A stretch of DNA of 64,000 bases from Hymenobacter sp. YIM 151858-1 (GTDB lineage: Bacteria > Bacteroidota > Bacteroidia > Cytophagales > Hymenobacteraceae), in assembly GCF_025979705.1 (NCBI RefSeq), contig NZ_CP110136.1, positions 3,906,001 through 3,970,000 on the forward strand, written 5' to 3'. This document shows, one piece after another, positions 8,022 through 16,656 of this stretch. Position numbers and translations under genes: made by a program. Positions within the stretch are counted from its first letter, which is position 1; the number at the start of each line of letters is the position of its first letter. The notes beneath the pieces were generated by a model. That model saw nothing but the letters and a program-made list of their open reading frames with translations, had not been told where the DNA came from and made no database searches.

Positions 8022-8044
8022 GAGAATATCTATTGCTATCCTCG

Positions 8045-10657
8045 ATGCTGCCACGCCTGCTTTACTTGTTTGGGCTGATGCTTTTGGCCTTGCCGGCCGC
8101 GGCGCAACTAGCCGAAACCTTCGCCGACGGCGACTTCAGCCAGAACCCCACTTGGGTGGGCGACGCGGCCGCTTTTCAGGTAAACGCGCAGCAGCAGCTA
8201 CAAAGCAACGGGCCGGCCGTTACGGGCTCCCAAACGCAGCTGGCCACCCCGCAACAGGCGGCCACCGGCACTACCTGGGAGTTTTGGGCCAACCTGCGCC
8301 TGGCCACCTCGGGCGGCAACCTGGCCGATGTGTGGCTGATATCGGAGCAAGCCGACCTGAAAGCTGCCGGCAACCGCGGCTACTTTGTGCGCCTGGGCGG
8401 CACGCCCGACGAGGTTGCTCTGTTTAGGAAAGATGCCACGGCCAGCCCGGTGTACGTTATCAACGGCCAGGACGGTACCCTGAATTCGACCACCAACAAC
8501 CTGGTGCGCGTGCGCGTTACGCGCAGCCCCGCCAACGTCTGGACGTTGGAGCGCGACCTCACGGGCGGCCGCACCTTTGCCAGCGAGGGCACCGCCACCG
8601 ATGCCACCTACCAGCGCAGCCAGTACCTAGGCGTGCTGCTCACGTACTCGGCCGCCAACAACCGCAACTTCTATTTCGACGACTTTCGGGTCGTCGATGC
8701 CACGCCGCCGCAGCTGGTAAGCGCCACGGCCGTATCGGCAACGCAGGTTGATGTGCAGTTCGCGGAGCCGGTGGCTACCTCGGTAGCGGCCAGCTCGTTT
8801 CGGCTGGGCAACGGCGCCGTTGCCACCGCCGCGCAGCCCGATGCGGCCGATGCCAGCCTGGTGCACCTCGCCTTCGGCGGCAACCTGCCCCTAGGTCAGA
8901 ATACCCTGGAGGTGCGCAACGTGGCCGACTTGTTCGGCAACGCGGCCGCGGGGCCGCTTACCACCACGTTCCGGTTTAGCGGAGTGCTGGTGGCGCCGGG
9001 CGTCAATCAGGTGCTCATCACCGAAATCCTGGCCGACGAAACGCCGCAGGTGGGTTTGCCGGCATCGGAGTACCTCGAAATACATAACCCTTCGGCCACC
9101 AACCAGCTCGACCTGGGCGGTGTGCGCCTGCTGAAGCCGGGCAGCAACGCGGCGGCGGTGTTTCCGGCGGGCGCCGTGCTGCTGCCCGGCGAGTACGCGG
9201 TGGTGTGCGCCAGCACCCGCACGGCGCAGTTTACCGGCTTTGGCAAAGTGTTCGGCCTCACCAACTTTCCGAGCCTTACCAACACCGCCGACCAACTGCT
9301 GCTGCGCGCCCGCGACGGCCGCACCCTGTTTGAGGTACGCTACGCCGACACCTGGTACCGCGACAACCGCAAAAAGGAGGGCGGCTGGGCCCTGGAGCTG
9401 ATTGACCTGGGCAACCCTTGCGCCGGCGCCGACAACTGGCAGGCCAGCCTCGATGCCAGCGGCGGCACGCCCGGCCGCGCCAACTCGGTGCAAGCCGCCA
9501 ATCCCGACCGTACCCCGCCGCAGCTGCTGGCCGCCGTGGCCGTAACGGCTACGCGCCTGCGCCTCACCTTCGCCGAAAAGCTCGATAGCACCCTCGCCAG
9601 CAACCCCGCGCTGTACCGCGTGTTGCCCAACGGCCCGGCGGTGCAAAGCGCCGCCCCGGTGCCGTTCGACTTCCGGACGGTGGAGCTGACCCTAGGTGCG
9701 CCGCTCGCGCCCAACCAGCCCTACACCGTGCAGGTGCAGCGTGCTACCGATTGCGTAGGCAACGGCACCGGCCCAATTACCTCAGCCACCATTGCGCTGC
9801 CCGTGCCCGCCGCGCCCGGCAACGTGGTTATCAACGAAGTGCTGTTCAACCCGCGTTCGGGCGGCTACGACTTTGTGGAGCTGCTCAACCGCTCGGGCAG
9901 TTACCTGAGCCTGCAGGGCTGGCGCCTGGCCCGCGAGTTGCCCGATGGCTCGCTCGATGCCCACAACATCAGCCCCGAGCCGCTGGCGCTGGCGCCCGGC
10001 CAGCTGGTGGTGCTCAGCGAGCGGCCCGAAATTGTGCAGGCGCAATACCCCAACAGCCACGAGGCCGCGGCGTTTCTGCCGCCCGTAAGCCTGCCCTCAT
10101 TGCCCGACGATGCCGGCGTAATTGTCCTGCTCGATGCGCAAAACCGCACCATCGATAGGCTGGCCTACGCCGAAACCATGCACCTGCCGCTGCTCGATAC
10201 CCGCGACGGGGTGTCGTTGGAGCGCATCCGGCCCGACGGGCCCAGCACCGCCGCCAACTTTCATTCGGCGGCCGGCAGCACGGGCTACGCCACGCCCGGG
10301 CGGCGCAACTCGCAGTACCAAACCGAGCCCGGCGGCGACAAACAGTTTGCCTTGGAGCCCGAGGTCTTCACACCCGACGACGATGGCCAGCAGGATTTTG
10401 CCACCCTCAGCTACCGCCTCGATGGCGCCGGTTACCTGGCCAGCATCACGGTGTACGATGCCCTGGGCCGCCTCACGCGCCGCCTGGTGCGCAACGAAAC
10501 GCTGGCTACCACCGGCTTTTTCCGCTGGGACGGCCTCACCGATGCCAACCGCAAAGCCGCCGTGGGCTACTACGTGCTGCACATCGAGCTCTTTCAGCCC
10601 AATACCGGCATTCGGCGCGAATACAAGAAAACCGTGGTGCTGGGTGCGCGGCTGTAG
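8045..10657 (+). CDS. Secreted lamin-tail-domain protein with T9SS/FlgD-like C-terminus
   Basis: The ATG at 8045 gives an 870-residue protein with a clear signal peptide (LLYLFGLMLLALPAAA); a TTG 12 nt upstream is also open. An N-terminal jelly-roll-like region is followed by a lamin-tail domain near residues 320-480 (NQVLITEILADE, EYLEIHNPSATNQLDLGG). An Ig-like segment follows, then a second lamin-tail domain near residues 585-740 (GNVVINEVLFNPRSGGYDFV). The last 90 residues read FTPDDDGQQDFATLSY and ITVYDALGRLTRRLVRNE and are FlgD-Ig/gliding-motility-like, as in T9SS cargo. It is probably exported to the cell surface or medium. The gene stands alone and diverges from asd. The specific binding partner is unknown. 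Confidence 0.8.
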   Translation: MLPRLLYLFGLMLLALPAAAQLAETFADGDFSQNPTWVGDAAAFQVNAQQQLQSNGPAVTGSQTQLATPQQAATGTTWEFWANLRLATSGGNLADVWLISEQADLKAAGNRGYFVRLGGTPDEVALFRKDATASPVYVINGQDGTLNSTTNNLVRVRVTRSPANVWTLERDLTGGRTFASEGTATDATYQRSQYLGVLLTYSAANNRNFYFDDFRVVDATPPQLVSATAVSATQVDVQFAEPVATSVAASSFRLGNGAVATAAQPDAADASLVHLAFGGNLPLGQNTLEVRNVADLFGNAAAGPLTTTFRFSGVLVAPGVNQVLITEILADETPQVGLPASEYLEIHNPSATNQLDLGGVRLLKPGSNAAAVFPAGAVLLPGEYAVVCASTRTAQFTGFGKVFGLTNFPSLTNTADQLLLRARDGRTLFEVRYADTWYRDNRKKEGGWALELIDLGNPCAGADNWQASLDASGGTPGRANSVQAANPDRTPPQLLAAVAVTATRLRLTFAEKLDSTLASNPALYRVLPNGPAVQSAAPVPFDFRTVELTLGAPLAPNQPYTVQVQRATDCVGNGTGPITSATIALPVPAAPGNVVINEVLFNPRSGGYDFVELLNRSGSYLSLQGWRLARELPDGSLDAHNISPEPLALAPGQLVVLSERPEIVQAQYPNSHEAAAFLPPVSLPSLPDDAGVIVLLDAQNRTIDRLAYAETMHLPLLDTRDGVSLERIRPDGPSTAANFHSAAGSTGYATPGRRNSQYQTEPGGDKQFALEPEVFTPDDDGQQDFATLSYRLDGAGYLASITVYDALGRLTRRLVRNETLATTGFFRWDGLTDANRKAAVGYYVLHIELFQPNTGIRREYKKTVVLGARL

Positions 10658-10676
10658 CGGCTACGCGGCACCTAGG

Positions 10677-10975
10677 GCTTGGGCCCGGCTGTCATGGCGA
10701 GCAAAGCGAGACATCTGGGGGCTGACGTTGTTTAGCCTGTCATCCTGAACCAAGCGAAGGAGCTGATCGGGACCTCACCCCCCGGCCCCCTCTCCAAAAG
10801 AGAGGGGGAGCGGATGCTATCCGACGTCAGCACGCGAGATGCCTCGACAAGCTCAGCATGACGATACCGCCCAACGTCCGCCCGCCAGATGTCTCGCTTT
10901 GCTCGGCATGACAGCCGGGCCCAAGGTCACCAGGCTCCCCCTCTCTTCTGGAGAGGGGGCCGGGGGGTGAGGTCC
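10677..10975. repeat. Interleaved inverted-repeat patch
   Basis: The 527-bp gap between 10657 and 11185 has no gene but two overlapping inverted-repeat pairs. Pair A: 10677-10718 with 10885-10926, 42-nt arms with about one mismatch, containing GTCATGGCGAGCAAAGCGAG. Pair B: 10770-10811 with 10933-10975, containing ACCTCACCCCCCGGCCCCCT and a GAGAG hairpin. One B arm lies inside the A element and the other outside it. Another dispersed word, GATGCCTCGACAAGCTCAGC, lies at 10839-10858. This indicates repeated insertion of short non-coding repeats into one another. Confidence 0.75.
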
Positions 10976-11184
10976 AACGTGAGGCCCCTCGTCAGGATCA
11001 CAACGGCGCGCCATACAACGCGACCTAGGGCAGCGGCACTCAACCGCGGCTTGCCGTGGCCGGCGGCCACCAAAACCACCTGGTATAAATACTGAAAAAG
11101 CAAGCTGGGCAATATCCATCTGGTTGTCAGGGCGTAATAATGGGCAGACTCCAATGTCCAACCATTAATGATATCCGACTTACC

Positions 11185-11589
11185 ATGAAAATTCTGTCAC
11201 CTTCCGCCCACGGCGTACTCGACTACATCGTTTCCATCTTTTTCCTCATGGCTCCGCTGCTGTTCGATCTGCAGCACCCGTACTCCACGGCGTTCTACAC
11301 GCTGGGGGCCGGCTACCTGCTCATTGCGCTGCTCACCGATTACCCGCTCGGCTGGATGCGCGTAATCCCCTTCCCGATGCACGGCGCCATGGAGCTGGTT
11401 AGCGGCCTGGCATTCATTGCATTGCCCTTCATCTTTGGTTTCTCCGACTCCGAGCCCACGGCCCGCAACCTGTTCATCGGCTCGGGCATTATGTTCGTGA
11501 TGTCGTGGCTGATTACCGACTGGAAAGCCTCGCACGGCCACAGCCGCACCGGCACCCTGCTCACCGATGCCGGCGAAATGCGCCACTAA
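11185..11589 (+). CDS. SPW-repeat-like small integral membrane protein
   Basis: The ATG at 11185 (MKILSPSAHGVLDYIVSIFF) is preferred over an ATG 45 nt upstream, because the family begins with this motif. The protein has 134 residues and four hydrophobic segments, near residues 11-28, 36-52, 68-85 and 95-113. The repeated pattern of two helix pairs with conserved HG motifs (SAHGVLDY, PMHGAMELV) resembles SPW-repeat membrane proteins. It ends with a polar, His-rich tail. No function is known for such proteins. A long hairpin separates it from the convergent outer-membrane gene. Confidence 0.6.
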   Translation: MKILSPSAHGVLDYIVSIFFLMAPLLFDLQHPYSTAFYTLGAGYLLIALLTDYPLGWMRVIPFPMHGAMELVSGLAFIALPFIFGFSDSEPTARNLFIGSGIMFVMSWLITDWKASHGHSRTGTLLTDAGEMRH

Positions 11590-11610
11590 GCAAGCCTGCT
11601 TGCAGCCCCA

Positions 11611-11654
11611 ACCACAGCGGCCGGATCACCCCTAGGTGGTCCGGCCGCTGTGGT
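11611..11654. terminator. Bidirectional terminator with CCTAGG in the loop
   Basis: A 15-bp perfect stem (11611-11625 with 11640-11654) continues as a weaker stem toward a loop containing CCTAGG. It lies between two convergent genes. Confidence 0.7.
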
Positions 11655-11677
11655 GTGTAGGCACCTGGGGCCGGGGG

Positions 11678-12538
11678 TTACCGGCGCACCGTGAATCCCA
11701 CAAAAAATTCGCGGTCCATGTCGCGGTTCAGCGCAAAGTGCCCGCCGAAATCGAACTGCACGTTATCGGTAAGGTTGATGATGGGCGCCACGTTTACGGA
11801 GCTGCGCCAGCCCGTGTGCTTGGCGTCCCATTTGGTTACGCCTTCGAGCAGAACCGACAGCTTCTGGTTTACCTCGTAATCGACGGCCACCGAGGGCATC
11901 ACCCGCACAAAATGTTCGGCATCCTCGCGGTCGTAGTTCAGGTCGGTTTCGAGTTGGGTTTCCAGGTTCCATTTCTCGCCGATGTGCCAGTCGAGGGGCA
12001 AAATAAGGCCGCCCTCTACGCCGCCTTCGCCGGCCTGGCCGCCGGTGGGCAGGCGCACGTAGCCCACCGCGGCCACGGCCACGGGGCCCTCCTGGTCGTC
12101 GCCAATAAAGTTGTGCTTCAGGCGCACGGCCACGTCGCCAAAGCCCCGGTGCGTTTGCCAGGTGGGCTCGTCGGCCATGCGCTCTTTCTGCACGCTGTAC
12201 AGTGGGGTTTCTACTTGCACATCGGTGCGCCGCCACAGGCCCAGCTTGGCCGTTACGTAAGCCGCGTGCCACTCCCGCTCGCGCTTGTCGTCGTCGCGGC
12301 GGTTGATGAGGCGCAACGCGTCGGTTTCAATCTGCAGGTGGCCGGCATCAACGGTAAACGGGCTTTCGGTAACGCCGGGGCGGTCGGGGCGCAGCTCGCG
12401 CAGCTGGTTGCGCGGCACGGGTTTAAATAGGTGAAATCGGGCCGAATCGTACGGCGACGACTTGGCCGGGCCGCCAGCTTGAGCGTGCGCCGAGGCACAC
12501 CAAGCCCAAGCGGCCAGCAGACAAAGTATCCGGTACAT
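11678..12538 (-). CDS. MetA-pathway-like outer-membrane transporter
   Basis: The ATG at 12538 gives a 286-residue protein with a signal peptide (MYRILCLLAAWAWCASAHAQ); an upstream extension is open but lacks export features. After LRPDRPGVTESPFTVDAGHL (about residues 50-69) the sequence is made of alternating beta strands and ends in an aromatic/Arg C-terminus (FVGFTVRR). This fits the Phenol_MetA_deg/'transporter' barrel family. The reported role of that family is uptake of hydrophobic or phenolic compounds, but annotation by this name is loose. It is downstream of the TonB-dependent receptor on the same strand, with a terminator between, so it is probably a separate unit. Confidence 0.65.
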   Translation of the reverse strand: MYRILCLLAAWAWCASAHAQAGGPAKSSPYDSARFHLFKPVPRNQLRELRPDRPGVTESPFTVDAGHLQIETDALRLINRRDDDKREREWHAAYVTAKLGLWRRTDVQVETPLYSVQKERMADEPTWQTHRGFGDVAVRLKHNFIGDDQEGPVAVAAVGYVRLPTGGQAGEGGVEGGLILPLDWHIGEKWNLETQLETDLNYDREDAEHFVRVMPSVAVDYEVNQKLSVLLEGVTKWDAKHTGWRSSVNVAPIINLTDNVQFDFGGHFALNRDMDREFFVGFTVRR

Positions 12539-12625
12539 GGTTGGGGAAGAAGTAAGGGGTTGTGCCCCCGCATACGCGGCCTGGGCCAGCTTGGGTGCGT
12601 GGTGTCCGCTCGCCGGAACCATTCG

Positions 12626-12685
12626 GTGCCAACCCAGCAAAAAGCCCGAACCTGCATGGGGTCCGGGCTTTTGTTGGGTTGGCAC
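12626..12685 (-). terminator. Terminator of the TonB-dependent receptor
   Basis: Arms beginning GTGCCAACCCAGCAAAAAGC and ending GGGCTTTTGTTGGGTTGGCA pair over more than 20 bp with one bulge around the loop near 12650-12662. It lies about 45 nt after the receptor's stop on the minus strand. CCTAGG abuts the right arm. Confidence 0.65.
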
Positions 12686-12728
12686 CTAGGCGAATCCGGT
12701 AGCCCCGGCGGGCGCGTTGCACGCGCCC

Positions 12729-14993
12729 CTACAGCGTGTACCGCACTCCCAGAAAACCGCGGCGGCCCTGCACCGGCGCGTAGTTGTACTCGGTATCGAA
12801 GGTGTAGCCGTTGGGGTTGTCCTGCTCGATGTACTTGTCAAACGGGTCGAACGCGCGGATGAGCACGTGGCGCGGCAAGAAGTTCAGCAGGTTTTTCACG
12901 CCGCCGTACACCTCCAGGCCTTTGCCGAGGCGCTTGGTAGCCTGCAGGTTTTGCAGCGAATACCACGGCGAGCGGCTGGGGCGGTAGTCGTTGGGCTGCA
13001 CGGGCAGCAGCATGGGGCCGTTTACCTGCCCGGTGTAGTCGAGGGTGAGGCCCCACCGCTCGGCCGTGTACGAGGCCGCGTACGTGCCCGAAAACGCCGG
13101 CGTGTGCAGCTGCCTGATTTGCTCGGTGGGCCCATCGGGCGTGCGCTGCTCGCGGCGGTACACATCCAGCGCCGTGATGCCGGCCATGATTTTTACCTGC
13201 GTACCTAGGGCCAGGTCGGCGTTGAGCGTGGCCCCGCGCGATACGGCAAAGCCGCGCAGGTTGCGGTACACAATCAGGTTGGGGTCGGTGTCGTAATCGG
13301 GCGTGATTTTGTTGGTGAAGTACGTCCAGAACAAGCTGCCATCGAAGGTGAGCGAGCCGGTGGCCGTGCGCAGCTGGTGCACGTAGTTGAGGGTGGCGTT
13401 CCAGGAGCGTTCGGGGCGCAGCTGCTCTTCTACCACCACGGTGCGCGCGCCGGTAAGGGCGGCGTGGTCTTCGGTAAACAAATTCACCACCCGAAAGCCG
13501 TTGCCCACGCCCAGGCGCAGCACGCGGCTGCCGTCGTCGGTGCCCCACTTGTAGTTGGCCCGCGGCGACAGAATGGCCCCGTGCCGCGAGTTGTAATCGA
13601 GGCGCAGGCCCGTGAGCAGGGTGGCGTGTTCGGTAAGGCGCCATTCGTCTTGGGCAAACACGCCGGGCAGCTGCACCACATCGGGCTGGTTGCGCACCAG
13701 GTCGGTGGTGGCTTGCTCGGTGGCGGGGGTGTTGTCGTCGTACCAGGTGTAGCGGTACGCCGAGCCCAGCAGCAAATTGTGCCGAATGCTGAGGGCGCGC
13801 GTCCACGTCAGCTGGCCAAAGCCTACGTGCTGGGTGGCGTTGTAAAGCGTGGTGCCGTACACCGAGTTCTGGCGGTGGCGGTTGTACGAGCCGCTCAGCA
13901 TCACCTTCTGGCCCCGAATGGGCAGCTGGTATTGGCCCAGCAGCTCGTAGCGGCTGGTGTAAATGCTTTCGCCGTAAATGCTGTCGGTGCCCCGAAACTC
14001 GTTGCGCCACGGCAGTTGGCCGCCAAACCGGTCTTCGTAGTAATAGCGGCCGGCCAGCGTAGCCACCTGGTTTTCGGGCCGCGCCAAGCTCCACTTGTTA
14101 AACACCGAGGCGCGCTTCTGCGTCGGCAGGTCCGTAAACCCGTCGCGGTTCACGTCGCGGCGCTGGTTGAAGTGAAACACGTTGCCGGTGAGCAGCGAGG
14201 TAGCCTTGCCGGCGCGCAGGGTGGTGCCCAGGTCGAGGTTGGTTTCGCCGTGCGAGGTGGCAAAGCCATCCGCCGAGAGGCGCGGGGCCTTTTGGGGGTC
14301 CTTGGTAATTACGTTGATCAGCCCACCTAGGGCCTCTGAGCCGTAGAGCGTAGAGGCCGGACCCTTCACCACCTCGATGCGCTCCACCATGCTGTTGGGG
14401 ATGCCGCTCAGCCCGTACACCGTGCTCAGGGCCGATACGATGGGCATGCCGTCGATGAGCACCATGGTGTAGGGCCCCTCCAGGCCGTGAATATGAATGT
14501 CGCCGGTGTTGCACACGTTGCAGTTCAGCTGCGGGCGCACGCCGTTTACCAGCGTCAGGTTCTCGAACAGGCTGGGCGCGGGGTTTTTCTGGAAGAACTT
14601 GGGCGTGTAAATCTCCACCGGTACCGGCGATTCGCTTTTCACTACCTCGCCCAGCGTGCCGCTGATTACCACGTCCTGCAGCTCGTTGGCTGTGCTGGCC
14701 AGCAGCAGGTTGTGCTCGGCCGTGGCGCCGGCTTGCACCGTAACGGTGCGCTCGGCGGGTTTGTAGCCCACGGCCGTAGCCACCAGCTGGTAGGTGCCGG
14801 GCGGTACTTGCTTCAGGGTATAGGTACCGGTTTCGGAGGCGGTGGTACCTAGGGCGGTGCCTTTCAGGGCCACGGTAGCAAAGGGCACCGGCTGCCCGCC
14901 CGCGCGCACCTGCCCGCGCAGCGTGGCCGTTTGGGCCCACACCCGACCTAGGGCGCAGCTTAGTAGTAACAGAACAAGTAGCAGCTGTTTCAT
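12729..14993 (-). CDS. TonB-dependent receptor (metal locus)
   Basis: A 754-residue outer-membrane receptor. Signal peptide residues 1-20 (MKQLLLVLLLLSCALGRVWA) precede a CarboxypepD_reg-like domain to about residue 105 (TLRGQVRAGGQPVPFATVAL, VGYKPAERTV). The TonB plug domain, about 120-235, contains CNVCNTGDIHIHGLEGPYT, VLIDGMPIVSALSTVYGL and VVKGPASTLYGSEALGG. The rest is the 22-strand barrel, ending VQGRRGFLGVRYTL. The two Cys in the plug motif NCNVC are notable. Such receptors import chelated metals, cobalamin or sugars using TonB energy. It follows mntH on the same strand and has its own DtxR/MntR-like box 30 nt upstream, so metal (Mn or Fe) uptake is a good inference. Confidence 0.88.
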   Translation of the reverse strand: MKQLLLVLLLLSCALGRVWAQTATLRGQVRAGGQPVPFATVALKGTALGTTASETGTYTLKQVPPGTYQLVATAVGYKPAERTVTVQAGATAEHNLLLASTANELQDVVISGTLGEVVKSESPVPVEIYTPKFFQKNPAPSLFENLTLVNGVRPQLNCNVCNTGDIHIHGLEGPYTMVLIDGMPIVSALSTVYGLSGIPNSMVERIEVVKGPASTLYGSEALGGLINVITKDPQKAPRLSADGFATSHGETNLDLGTTLRAGKATSLLTGNVFHFNQRRDVNRDGFTDLPTQKRASVFNKWSLARPENQVATLAGRYYYEDRFGGQLPWRNEFRGTDSIYGESIYTSRYELLGQYQLPIRGQKVMLSGSYNRHRQNSVYGTTLYNATQHVGFGQLTWTRALSIRHNLLLGSAYRYTWYDDNTPATEQATTDLVRNQPDVVQLPGVFAQDEWRLTEHATLLTGLRLDYNSRHGAILSPRANYKWGTDDGSRVLRLGVGNGFRVVNLFTEDHAALTGARTVVVEEQLRPERSWNATLNYVHQLRTATGSLTFDGSLFWTYFTNKITPDYDTDPNLIVYRNLRGFAVSRGATLNADLALGTQVKIMAGITALDVYRREQRTPDGPTEQIRQLHTPAFSGTYAASYTAERWGLTLDYTGQVNGPMLLPVQPNDYRPSRSPWYSLQNLQATKRLGKGLEVYGGVKNLLNFLPRHVLIRAFDPFDKYIEQDNPNGYTFDTEYNYAPVQGRRGFLGVRYTL

Positions 14994-15022
14994 AGCGTAT
15001 TTAGGTGCGGCGGCGTTTGGTA

Positions 15023-15038
15023 TTTAGGCGAGTCTAAA
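15023..15038. promoter_or_regulatory. DtxR/MntR-like operator before the TonB-dependent receptor
   Basis: TTTAGGCGAGTCTAAA is a near-perfect dyad (TTTAGnC..GnCTAAA) 30-45 nt before the receptor start. It differs at three positions from the perfect dyad before mntH at 16525. The TTTAGGC..GCCTAAA form resembles known DtxR, IdeR and MntR boxes, whose core is TTAGG/CCTAA. Confidence 0.6.
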
Positions 15039-15052
15039 ACTCGAATTGGGCG

Positions 15053-15090
15053 CAAAAAAACGGAGCTGCCTCGGTGGGCCGGCTCCGCTT
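15053..15090 (-). terminator. Intrinsic terminator of mntH
   Basis: On the minus strand a GC-rich stem (CGGAGC 15061-15066 with GCTCCG 15082-15087, plus an inner GCC/GGC pair) is followed by seven T residues. Confidence 0.65.
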
Positions 15091-15097
15091 TTTAGGG

Positions 15098-16486
15098 TTA
15101 ACCGAAGAAGGTTTCGTAGAGCAGGTAGGCGTTCAGGGCGATGATGATGGCCGATACCGACCAGGCCACCAGCTTCACCCAGGGCTTGTTGGCAAAGGGG
15201 CCCATTTTCTGCTTGTCGCCGGTAAACAGCACCAGCGGCACCACGGCAAAGCTCAGCTGCAACGACAGAATTACCTGGCTGAGGACCAGCAGCTCGCCGG
15301 TGCCTTTTTCGCCGTACAGCAGCGTAACTACAAAGGCCGGCACCACGGCAATCAGCCGCGTAATCAGGCGGCGCAGCCACGGCTTAAGCTTCAGGTTGAG
15401 GAAGCCTTCCATCACAATCTGGCCGGCGAGCGTGCCCGTAAGGGTGGAGTTTTGGCCCGAAGCCAGAAGTGCTACCGCGAATACCACGCTGGCCGCACCC
15501 GCGCCGAGTACCGGGGCCAGCAGCTTGTGCGCGTCGTGGATGTCGGCCACCTGAAACAGCCCGTTGCGGTGGAAGGCCGCAGCGGCCACCACCAGGATGG
15601 CCGCGTTCACGAAGAAGGCCATAAACAAAGCCACCGACGAATCGATGGTGGCAAACTTGATGGCCGAGCGTTTGCCTTCTTCGTCGCGCTCGAAGGCGCG
15701 CGTTTGCACAATGCTGGAGTGCAGGTACAGGTTATGGGGCATTACGGTAGCCCCCAGTATGCCGATGGCCACGTAGAGCATGGCCGGGTTGGTCACGATT
15801 TCGGTTTTGGGCACCAGGCCGGCCGCCAGAGCCGCCCAATCGGGCCGCGAAATGAACACTTCGTAGGCGAAGCAGCCGAAAATGATGAAGATGAGCCCCG
15901 CTACCAGCACTTCCAGAATCCGGAAGCCCCGGTTTTGAAAGTACAGCACCACCAGCACATCCAGAATGGTGATGAGCACACCCAGCGTGAGCGGAATGCC
16001 GAACAGCAGGTTGAGGGCAATGGCCGAACCGATGACCTCGGCCAGGTCGCAGGCGGCAATGGCAATTTCGCAGAGCAGCCACAGGGCCATGGCTACCGGC
16101 TTGGAGTAATGGTCGCGGCAGGCCTGGGCCAGGTCGCGGCCGGTTACGATGCCGAGCTTGGCCGCCAGGTGCTGCAGCAGCATGGCAAACAGGTTCGAAA
16201 TCAGGATTACCGACAGCAGCGTGTAGCCGTAGCGCGAGCCGCCCGCAATATCGGTAGCCCAGTTGCCGGGGTCCATGTAGCCCACGGCTACCATCAGGCC
16301 CGGGCCCCAAAACGCCATCAGCTTGCGCCAGAACGAGGCATTGCGGCCCGGCACACGAATGGAGGCGTACACCTCGCCCAGCGAAGGCGCGTGCCGGGGT
16401 CGGCGCCAACCCGGGTCGGCGCCTTCGGTGGCCGCTGGCACGGCAGGCGGAGTAACGGGTGGGGTAGGGGTATTTACGGTAAGCAT
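15098..16486 (-). CDS. mntH: Nramp family divalent metal ion transporter
   Basis: A 462-residue proton-coupled Mn(II)/Fe(II) importer. The ATG at 16486 is chosen; a TTG codon directly before it is also open. After a polar N-terminal tail of about 60 residues comes the first helix, with the metal-binding motif MDPGNW (about residues 75-80). The helix 6 motif is [10 protein letters not shown] (about 255). Around ten further hydrophobic segments follow. DPGN and MPHN are the residues that coordinate metal in Nramp proteins. A perfect TTTAGGC/GCCTAAA dyad lies 39-54 nt before the start. The gene diverges from a cation-diffusion exporter and is followed by the TonB-dependent receptor, forming an uptake/efflux locus. 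Confidence 0.95.
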   Translation of the reverse strand: MLTVNTPTPPVTPPAVPAATEGADPGWRRPRHAPSLGEVYASIRVPGRNASFWRKLMAFWGPGLMVAVGYMDPGNWATDIAGGSRYGYTLLSVILISNLFAMLLQHLAAKLGIVTGRDLAQACRDHYSKPVAMALWLLCEIAIAACDLAEVIGSAIALNLLFGIPLTLGVLITILDVLVVLYFQNRGFRILEVLVAGLIFIIFGCFAYEVFISRPDWAALAAGLVPKTEIVTNPAMLYVAIGILGATVMPHNLYLHSSIVQTRAFERDEEGKRSAIKFATIDSSVALFMAFFVNAAILVVAAAAFHRNGLFQVADIHDAHKLLAPVLGAGAASVVFAVALLASGQNSTLTGTLAGQIVMEGFLNLKLKPWLRRLITRLIAVVPAFVVTLLYGEKGTGELLVLSQVILSLQLSFAVVPLVLFTGDKQKMGPFANKPWVKLVAWSVSAIIIALNAYLLYETFFG

Positions 16487-16524
16487 CAAATCAAGAGGAG
16501 ATTTCAGCGCAAAGGACGTTAATT

Positions 16525-16562
16525 TTTAGGCTTGCCTAAAATATTTTTTAAGCCCACTTAAA
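16525..16562. promoter_or_regulatory. Tandem DtxR/MntR-like operators between mntH and the CDF exporter gene
   Basis: The first dyad, TTTAGGCTTGCCTAAA (16525-16540), is perfect and extends one base on each side. A weaker dyad, TTTAAGCCCACTTAAA (16547-16562), has its centre 22 bp away, about two helical turns on the same DNA face. Both lie between the divergent mntH and exporter genes. The similarity to the box at 15023 suggests one regulator for mntH and the receptor. Confidence 0.65.
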
Positions 16563-16656
16563 TACCGGCTTCGCGCCAAAAAGTTTCGCCGTATCGGGGC
16601 ACGCATCCGTTTAGGTCGGATGTTTACGCTTTCATTGCCCCCTACAGTTGCTCCGC

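Noticed and set aside
12838-14094. A 418-codon frame on the receptor strand in another phase
   Set aside because: Its translation is Arg/Pro/His-rich without domains, while the receptor frame is complete and carries all plug motifs.
15074-16522. Long open frames opposite mntH, metK, the TonB receptor and other genes
   Set aside because: They mirror well-recognised genes, have His/Gln/Arg-rich composition typical of antisense frames in GC-rich DNA, and show no family motif.
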